Positions 57,092 to 64,000 of a stretch of 64,000 nt of DNA are shown piece after piece. The DNA is taken from positions 1,550,001-1,614,000 of the forward strand of contig NW_026570228.1 in NCBI RefSeq assembly GCF_019649055.1. Direction: 5' to 3'. Every line of letters begins with the position of its first letter. The stretch's first letter is position 1. This DNA comes from Paramacrobiotus metropolitanus (taxonomy: Eukaryota; Tardigrada; Eutardigrada; Parachela; Macrobiotidae). The position numbers and the translations under genes are program-made. A model generated the notes under the pieces. That model worked only from the letters and a program-made list of their open reading frames with translations, was not told the DNA's origin and ran no database searches.

Positions 57092-60000
57092 CTATGAAGA
57101 GCCCAGAATTTTCTGGCCAACAACCGGGTCCCGGTTAATCATTTCTTCCTTCTGCTCTGGTGACAGGCGCGCATCGAGCCATTTGCGGAAAGCACCGTGG
57201 TATTTGGGGATATGAGCGGGAGATTTACTCAGGACACTGTCCAAGGCCGCCAAACTGAGGAGGTTGTCCGCCAGCAGCGGCCCAATCAGGTCCGCAGTAT
57301 AGGCGTACATTTCCGGCACATCCACCGCGATGTCATCCGCTGCCTCCACAATTTGGCCCATGCTACAAACAAAACATCCATGATGTCAGTGCTGTATCGC
57401 CAGCGATTCAGTTTGAATTAAATGAATCGTCTTCGATTATCAACACTATTCAACAGTAAGATAACTTTCACAAAACGCTCACCAACTGCGAACTGCTCAA
57501 CAAATCAAATTTTCATCCCTGAATAAAGTCAATAAACCAACTTCCACAGCTATAATTTTAAAACACTTTTAAATACTTTTTGATTTTCTAACATTTTTCT
57601 AACGAAGAAATTAAGAAAACTATGTAATTGTTCTCAAATCTATCACCACAGAAATATAACTTACCCATCTGTCAGGACATCTTGCGAAAAGAGTCCTTCC
57701 CGCGCCATCCCCGATAAAAACTCCACATACTTCTCCCGATCGCGTGACTTGGCTTCAAATGACTTCTCCATAACGCTTTTTATAAACGACGCCTTCGTCG
57801 GACCCGTCCAGCGTCGTAGAATTCTCACAGAATCTAAAATCACCTCCTACAACAACACAAACGTCAATCCCCATTAACAACAACCGCTCAAACTAAACAG
57901 TCCCAGACAAACTTCGATTTTACCCGACTCTCTTCGCCATCCAAATTCGTGGCCTGCGTCAGCATCACATTGGCCTTCTCGGTCACGGCGTCCGCGTCCA
58001 GCTCCTGGTCTTCCTGCACCGGTGAGCCACGGGACGGAGTGCCGGCCATCTGGCTGGGTGTGGCCGTACCCGATGCCAGCGGGGTGGCGGAGCGCTCCAC
58101 GGAGGTATCCTCCGGGAACGTCGGGGTGTGAGTCAGGGAACCGCGCGGATTCATGCGGTTCACGCTCGACTCGCGACTGGAAGAGGCCGATTTATTCTCG
58201 GGCAACCTGCCACAGATATAGACATAAACAACTTGCAAATAATTAATTTCCCTATTTATTTATGTTCACCCAACGTTACTTGTAGAAATATTACAGAAAT
58301 AATATGATACATACGAAAATCGAATTCAGTAACGTAGTGCAGTAATAAAAGTACTGCAGTATCGCAGTAAACAGTGACTTTCATGAAATTCACCTAAAAC
58401 CGATTTGAAATGAAATTTACCCTATTAAAATATATTCTATCCCACGGTGGGATTCCTACCGGTAAATACGATAAAATAATATTATTAACAGCAAAAGAAA
58501 TAAGACAGCGGATTGCAATGGAATGATACTAAAATAAAGAAGCTCACGAAAAAACGACTAAGTTACCCACAAAATAGAGAAAATAACATCAGCATATCAG
58601 AACCAACCTGGCCGTGCTGGCGCTGCCTCTCATGCCCAAACCGCCTCCGCTTCCGGCGCCCCAGGAAGGCCGCCCAGTACCCAGCCCACCCTGGGGGCCC
58701 AGCATGGTCGTGTGGCCATGTGATGGATCGGCCTAAGAGAAAAAAATCGGTAACTCAAATGAAATATATGCTTTAACAATATGTACACTCAACAGCAACG
58801 ATACAGAATCCATATGCAGAGACTCTCAAAATTCCATCACACTACGGAAATTGTTCCATGTCATGTTGTCACACTGACCAAGTGATTTAACTACCTGTAT
58901 GATCCATTCACTTACCAATAATCCCAACACTTTCCGCTTCCCACCGTCCATCATGGGCTGCACCGCGGGACGTCCACCATGGCGCGGCGGCTGCCCGCCG
59001 CCCATGGAGGACAGCGCATGCGGCACCGAGCTGGGCTTGGTCAAGCCGCGTCCGCTCTGCGGCATCAGACCGCCGCGGCCCATGGCCATCCCGCCGCGGG
59101 TAGGCATCTGCTGACGGGGCGGCATCAGAATCGCCGCATCCGCCACCGCCTGCTTAATCTCCTGTTCTTCCTTCTGTTTGGCGGCGTGCACCTCCTTAAT
59201 GGTGGTCGGTTTGGCCGTGGTGGTCTTGCGCGGAACGTAATTGTTGTTCTTCAAGTCAATGGTGTCTTCCATCAGGAAGCGGATACGCGATGAGGTGACT
59301 TTGGCGTCGATCATCTTGCGCAGCTGCTGGAAAAACACATCCACCGTATTCTGCAAAGTGCAAACACACCGGTCAACCAGCAAATATGGTTACATACGTT
59401 TTAGTGTCAACGTTTACCTGTTCCTTAATTTTAACTGCGCAAGTCTGTAGTAGCTTGCACAGACATTCCACTTTATCTTCATCGACATCTTCGAACGTTT
59501 TGCTCTTGGGAAGCAGCTTTTGGAAGCAGCTAAGGATTACTCTGTCGGTCAACATCTCCACCTTGTACAGCTCGGATATAAACCTTCAAACACACGTGAA
59601 ATACATTATCCCCTGTCAAAATCTATAATTAATAATAAAATATATGAAATAATTAAACCAATTAATTATTAATTAATGAATTAATTTAATTTTTAATGAA
59701 TTAACCTAACTAATTAAACTAAAAAAAATATTTATTCGTTAGCAAAGACATACCGAATGTTGCCGAGGTAATGGCGTTTGGCCCGGCCGCGTTTCTCCTG
59801 CAGTGCTTCCGGATCATCCTCGCTCTTATCCTCCTCTGCTTCATTCTCTTCCCTTTCCGTCTTCTCAAAATAGTTCTGCGACTGTCGCAATACCACGGTA
59901 CGGAATTTCACCGGCTGACCGGAGGCATCTTTAGCTTCCACGTGGATCAGATCGCGGCACATCATGGCGTAGAATTCCGCGTAGGTAATTTCTTCCAGCG

Positions 60001-63000
60001 CCTAAACATCATCAACAAACTCTCCTATTACTTATTGTCACAAACTTTCCATACTTCAAGTATTGTAGGGTTGCAATTCAAACGGTTTTCGGGCCGTTTT
60101 CGAAATTATTTAAAATAAAACAAAATGTGAAAATAAAAAAATTAATATGCATTTTTAAAGCTTATTCTAGAATATTTTTCGGTTGTGAACAAAGATGCGA
60201 GTACTGAGTGACAGATCAAATGTTACGTTATTTTCAACAGCCATTTCCTTGTGCTTTATCGAATTTGTCTATTTCTTCCATCTAAGATTACTTAAAGAAA
60301 TAAACAATTACGTTTTCATTTCAAATCTTTGAAACCTCGCTTGATTTAAAAAAGATTTGATTGAAATATGAAATGTGACACGTTTGTAACTAACCCCAAT
60401 ATTACTAAACACCATTCATAACCACTGATGGTTCATATCGTACTTTATCAAAAATCAGTCCCACGGTGGAACCCAGTCGTTCCGCTGTTTCATTGAACGG
60501 CATTCGCTTCATATCTTCGATCAATTTCCCATAATTACTCGGTGTAATTTTGTTAAGGAGAGCGCGCACATCCAGGAGGACTTTCTGGAATACCATGACA
60601 CTGTATAAAATTCCCGGTTAAAAAAAAAGCTGGAAGACCTAGCGCACCTCATTTTCGTCGAGGTTCTCCTTCTTCTTATTCATCGGCTTCCAAGCGTTTT
60701 CGTTGGTAGGAATGATCGCTTCGGTCTGCAGCTGCAGATGGATGACTTGCTGCCCCCCTCGCGGTGTCGACGTGCCCGGTATCCGCTGCTGATGACCACC
60801 TCCGCCGCCTGGACCACCACGCGAAGGCTGTCGGCCATACATTTCCGGCTGCAAACAAAAACAGACACTGCAATACAATCAAGAATAATACAGACACATA
60901 AACGTGCCGATTTGCAGTTAGCCATGACAGCGATTTTCAGTGTATCATCGTATCATCCTGAATTTCGAAAAATCCTACCTTCACACTAAAATTTCTAAAA
61001 ATAAACCTATATGAGCTTTAAAAAATCATTTAATCCAACAAACATATAAATAGCGGGATCTGTATAAATCAAAAAAAGATTTATTAAACATAATAAATAA
61101 ATTGATGCATAACAGACTATTAAGAACTATAACAATTAAACAGATAAACAAATAAATAAGTAGGTAAACAACAAATAAATAAAGACCAACAAATAAATAA
61201 GTAATAAATGGACAACTCATAAATACATGCAATGAATTTGCAAACCAAACATTCATTACACAAAATGGCGAAAGTACTTACGCGATTGCCGCCACCGGGT
61301 GTGCCCTGCTTAATGATCTCACTGAGCTTCAGCGCCACTTCCTGGGAGAAGGTATGGTGGCCGCGCTGTTCCAGCGACAGGAGCATATCGCGGCTGTAGG
61401 TCTTGCGCACCGCCGACGGATCATTGACGGAATGTCGGCGCTGATGCTCCTCCTTGGTCCCGTTCTCCGTCGGCGACTGGGCACCATCCTGGAAGCGATC
61501 ATCCGGCTCCTCCACAATCTTCACCTCCTCGACGGCGGCGGGGGCCGGCGGTTGCGGCGGCTGGGGGGAGGTCTGGGAAGGCACGACGGGCGGGGAAGCG
61601 GCAGCTGCGGGTGAGGCCTCCCGCAGGGTGGCCGGGCTGGTGATGCGCATCTCCATCTTCTCGGGAGGAGGAGGGAGTTGAGTGGCAACCGGGCGGACCG
61701 GGGCGACGACCTCCATCTCCATCTTGTCGCTCTTCTCGGGTGAGGAGCGCACTTCGGTCTTCGTCTCCACGGGTATGCTGGGCTTACGCTCACCTACAAA
61801 TCCAACTTTGCAATCAAGTCATTATAAAAAACGCTATCCCTATAATTATTATTGTGATTTTTTAATACTGTTCATCTTATGAATTTGACAGTTATTACAT
61901 GCATGTTTTTTATGGTGCCTTTTGTATCATCCCACAGTTCAAACATTAGAATAAAAAACTATTAATATTTCACATTTTTAGTTGCTTCTATCGTTCACCG
62001 ATAGTTTCAATGCTAGAACGAAGTAATACTAAAAGAATATCTAAATATTCTGAGCGCACTCAGCGCAGTAGAAGTAATGAAAAGCAATTATTTTAAAACA
62101 AGCGTTTAAGTGTGTTCGATTGCATGGGTAAAAATGCTCCGTGCTCACGCAGTTTCAAGAAAAGTATTCTGAAGTGAGCATTAAAAATCTGAATGTTTAC
62201 CGAGCACGGCTTCACCGGGTGCCGCTTGGCTGCTCAACTTTCGGCTTCCTTCCGTAGGAACTCCATTCTGGCCACCTGCAAAATGATCAACATGAACACA
62301 CAGTGTTTAATGGACATCCATACACATCCAGCGGGATGTTCATACCAATTTCGGACGACACGGACAAGGCCGGCGACGCTCTACTGGACGTTGTGGACAC
62401 CTCCTTGGACGTTCCGGCGGTGTGCCGAGTGAGTTCGGCCACCTTCCTCTGAAACTCATTCTTAACTTCCTCCGCGGCCGCCGTACTTTCCGATTCCGAC
62501 AACTACAACCGACACACTTACGAATAACATCCCTGAACCACAGAAGTCCTTAATTTGGACGTACCCTCGGCCCGGAACTGTCCCGCGACACAGTGGACGC
62601 CGGAGGCGCGGCAGCCGCTGGCACCACCGGCGCGACCGCTTTAGCCTTGGCCTCGGCTTCGGTTTTCTGCGGGATGTCCACCGTCTGATTCGTATCGGGA
62701 TTAACAAAGACCAGGACGTTCTTCTTGCGTTCCGTGGGGGCGGGGACGGGGACCGCCTTGGGCTGATGGGCCGTCTGGGCGGCGTACTCCTCCGCGGTCA
62801 GCAGCCGGTCATTGTAATAGCGTCTCTGCTCCGCGCCGCTGGCATCTGCCGGCTTCGGCCCGGCCGGAGCGGCCACCATCCCCCCGGGAGCGGGTCCGGC
62901 GTGGGCGGGGTTCGGTGGGGGCGCCCCTTGGGGTCCGGGACCGGGTTGCTGTTGGAAGGACGCTGGACAAGAAGAAATACATCAATTTTACAAAAACCAA

Positions 63001-63121
63001 ACAATTAAATAAAATTCCTACCGTTCGGCACGCCCACATTCTGCGGAACCATCCCGGGCATCACCTGCTGATTGGCGCCCTGCGGCATCATCATCGGCTG
63101 GTTTCCGGGGTAGAAGGCCGG
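57092..63121 (-). CDS. EIF4G: Translation initiation factor eIF4G, 5' end unresolved
   Basis: Fourteen exons read, 63022-63121, 62565-62962, 62346-62502, 62201-62275, 61282-61793, 60648-60848, 60411-60584, 59754-60001, 59418-59583, 58916-59350, 58608-58732, 57924-58206, 57665-57846 and 57092-57362, giving at least 1,108 residues in one frame. eIF4G is the scaffold of the eIF4F cap-binding complex. In order: a Pro/Gln/Met-rich N-terminus; RKKNVLVFVNPDTNQTVD; a long Pro/Ala linker; the eIF4E-binding motif Y-x4-L-L in TYSRDMLLSLEQR (about 61378-61398); ENAWKP before the MIF4G domain (KVLLDVRALLNKITPSNYGK, KRHYLGNIRFISELYKVEML, KVTSSRIRFLMEDTIDLKNN), which binds eIF4A; Arg/Gly-rich spacers; and an MA3 domain (KANVMLTQATNLDGEESR onward to RKWLDARLSPEQKEEM). 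It ends at TAG right after MA3, with no W2 domain. N-terminal exons upstream were not found. Confidence 0.93.
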
Positions 63122-64000
63122 CTGGAAAACAACAATAACCCATCATTCAAGCTCATGGGTGTCTATGAAATCATCGAAAGCTCGTGTGCGCTCGAAAACG
63201 CGACACACACAGCAGCCGGTCAACGAGCAGTACACTGTCCGCGTCAAAGTTCATGAACAACATTCACACCGGTGTACACTGTCTCTGCACGGCGGATTAT
63301 CGACGCCATGCATTTTCCCTCCTCTAGTCTATCACACTTGAGAGATACTGCAATCTCCCGATTGTCAACATCTCACTAAACGCAAAATAATCCAAATTTT
63401 TTCCATAATCAAATACTCTAACCCAGTAAAATCGTTGTTTTACAAGGATAAGAGATGCTCGACTCCCCGCTGCTACCGGCGGCAACATCAATTCGGCCTA
63501 CATATTTAATTATTGACGCTGACATCGGCGGCCCCCCGTTCACGTTATGCAACACACACATCTACACCACACTGACGTGACAGACACACTGATCTGTCGC
63601 GCAAATTCCCCGCATCCGCCACAGACTGCGCTCGTACATCAGGGATTACAACTTGTCACTTGTGTGTCAGTGAGCATGTGCCAGACACTGTGTGAATGCA
63701 ACGTATCGCTCGTTCAACATTATCACTCTACTCTAATATGCACAACGGGTCTGTTTCATTCGCCGGGAAGAGAGAGGAGGAAAAAAGATGACCGAAAAAC
63801 CATCAAAATGGGGTTCGCGACGGAGTCTAAACAAAGCTGACAGGGACGGTGAAATTCTACGCCTTTCATTCACAGACATTAACATTCCTCTCGCGATATC
63901 TTATCAGAAAACGTTATTCACAAAAGTGAGGAAATCATCGCCGGAAGGATGCATGCAGCCGCGATAAAGACCCGACAACATAATAATTTAACCAAGTTCG
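63122..64000. other. Right flank, probable 5' region of eIF4G
   Basis: The acceptor at 63122 shows that at least one more upstream eIF4G exon exists, here or beyond the window. No minus-strand ATG with a matching donor could be assigned. Pu/Py-rich and CACA-rich segments occur at 63540-63680. Confidence 0.45.

Overview
The window is nuclear DNA from a compact invertebrate genome. The genes carry many short GT-AG introns (about 60 to 900 bp), there is no operon structure, and the products are typically eukaryotic: COPII and COPI coat subunits, core histones, XPA, PEX12, an ER membrane complex subunit and eIF4G. A small ecdysozoan such as a tardigrade would fit the compactness and codon use, but nothing here proves the phylum. 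Gene structures were built by reading splice sites and reading frames by eye. Exon ends should be reliable in the conserved genes and less so in the fast-evolving ones.

Layout. At 1.5-2.8 kb (+) lies a rapidly evolving F-box-type gene with a frame break. At 3.75-10.3 kb (-) is a 12-exon cationic amino acid transporter (SLC7/CAT family). It is divergently arranged with SEC23 at 11.3-16.8 kb (+), which has 16 exons and a long glutamine-rich N-terminus. At 17.5-25.1 kb (-) there is a tandem array of three paralogues that join a novel, Tudor-like exon to an F-box exon. Between array copies 2 and 3 sits a decayed duplicate of the last exon of SEC23, which shows how the array grew. XPA (25.3-27.2 kb, +), EMC5/MMGT1 (27.8-28.3 kb, -) and PEX12 (29.0-30.1 kb, -) follow.

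A core histone quartet occupies 31-37.7 kb as two divergent pairs, H4/H3 and H2B/H2A. Each pair shares a TATA/CCAAT promoter region. All four genes contain an intron and none shows a canonical 3' histone stem-loop. The H2A gene ends in an H2A.X-type SQEV tail. A foldback element of about 720 bp with ~155-bp inverted repeats lies between the two pairs. Delta-COP (38.7-43.2 kb, +), a pseudokinase (43.7-45.5 kb, +) and an unidentified 201-residue protein (46.8-47.4 kb, +) come next. A gene-poor 2.3 kb stretch then holds two copies of a ~460-bp repeat.

The right end carries two translation-factor-like genes on the minus strand. One is a canonical eIF4G (57.1-63.1 kb, 5' end not resolved) with an eIF4E-binding motif, a MIF4G domain and an MA3 domain but no C-terminal W2 domain. 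Below it is a five-exon gene (49.7-53.2 kb) encoding 483 residues: an MA3-like helical region followed by an eIF4E-binding segment clearly homologous to that of the neighbouring eIF4G, so the domain order is the reverse of eIF4G. This gene and the Tudor-like/F-box array are the two strongest candidates for something undescribed. A one-base frame problem in the otherwise perfect SEC23 gene warns that some frame breaks here may be assembly errors.
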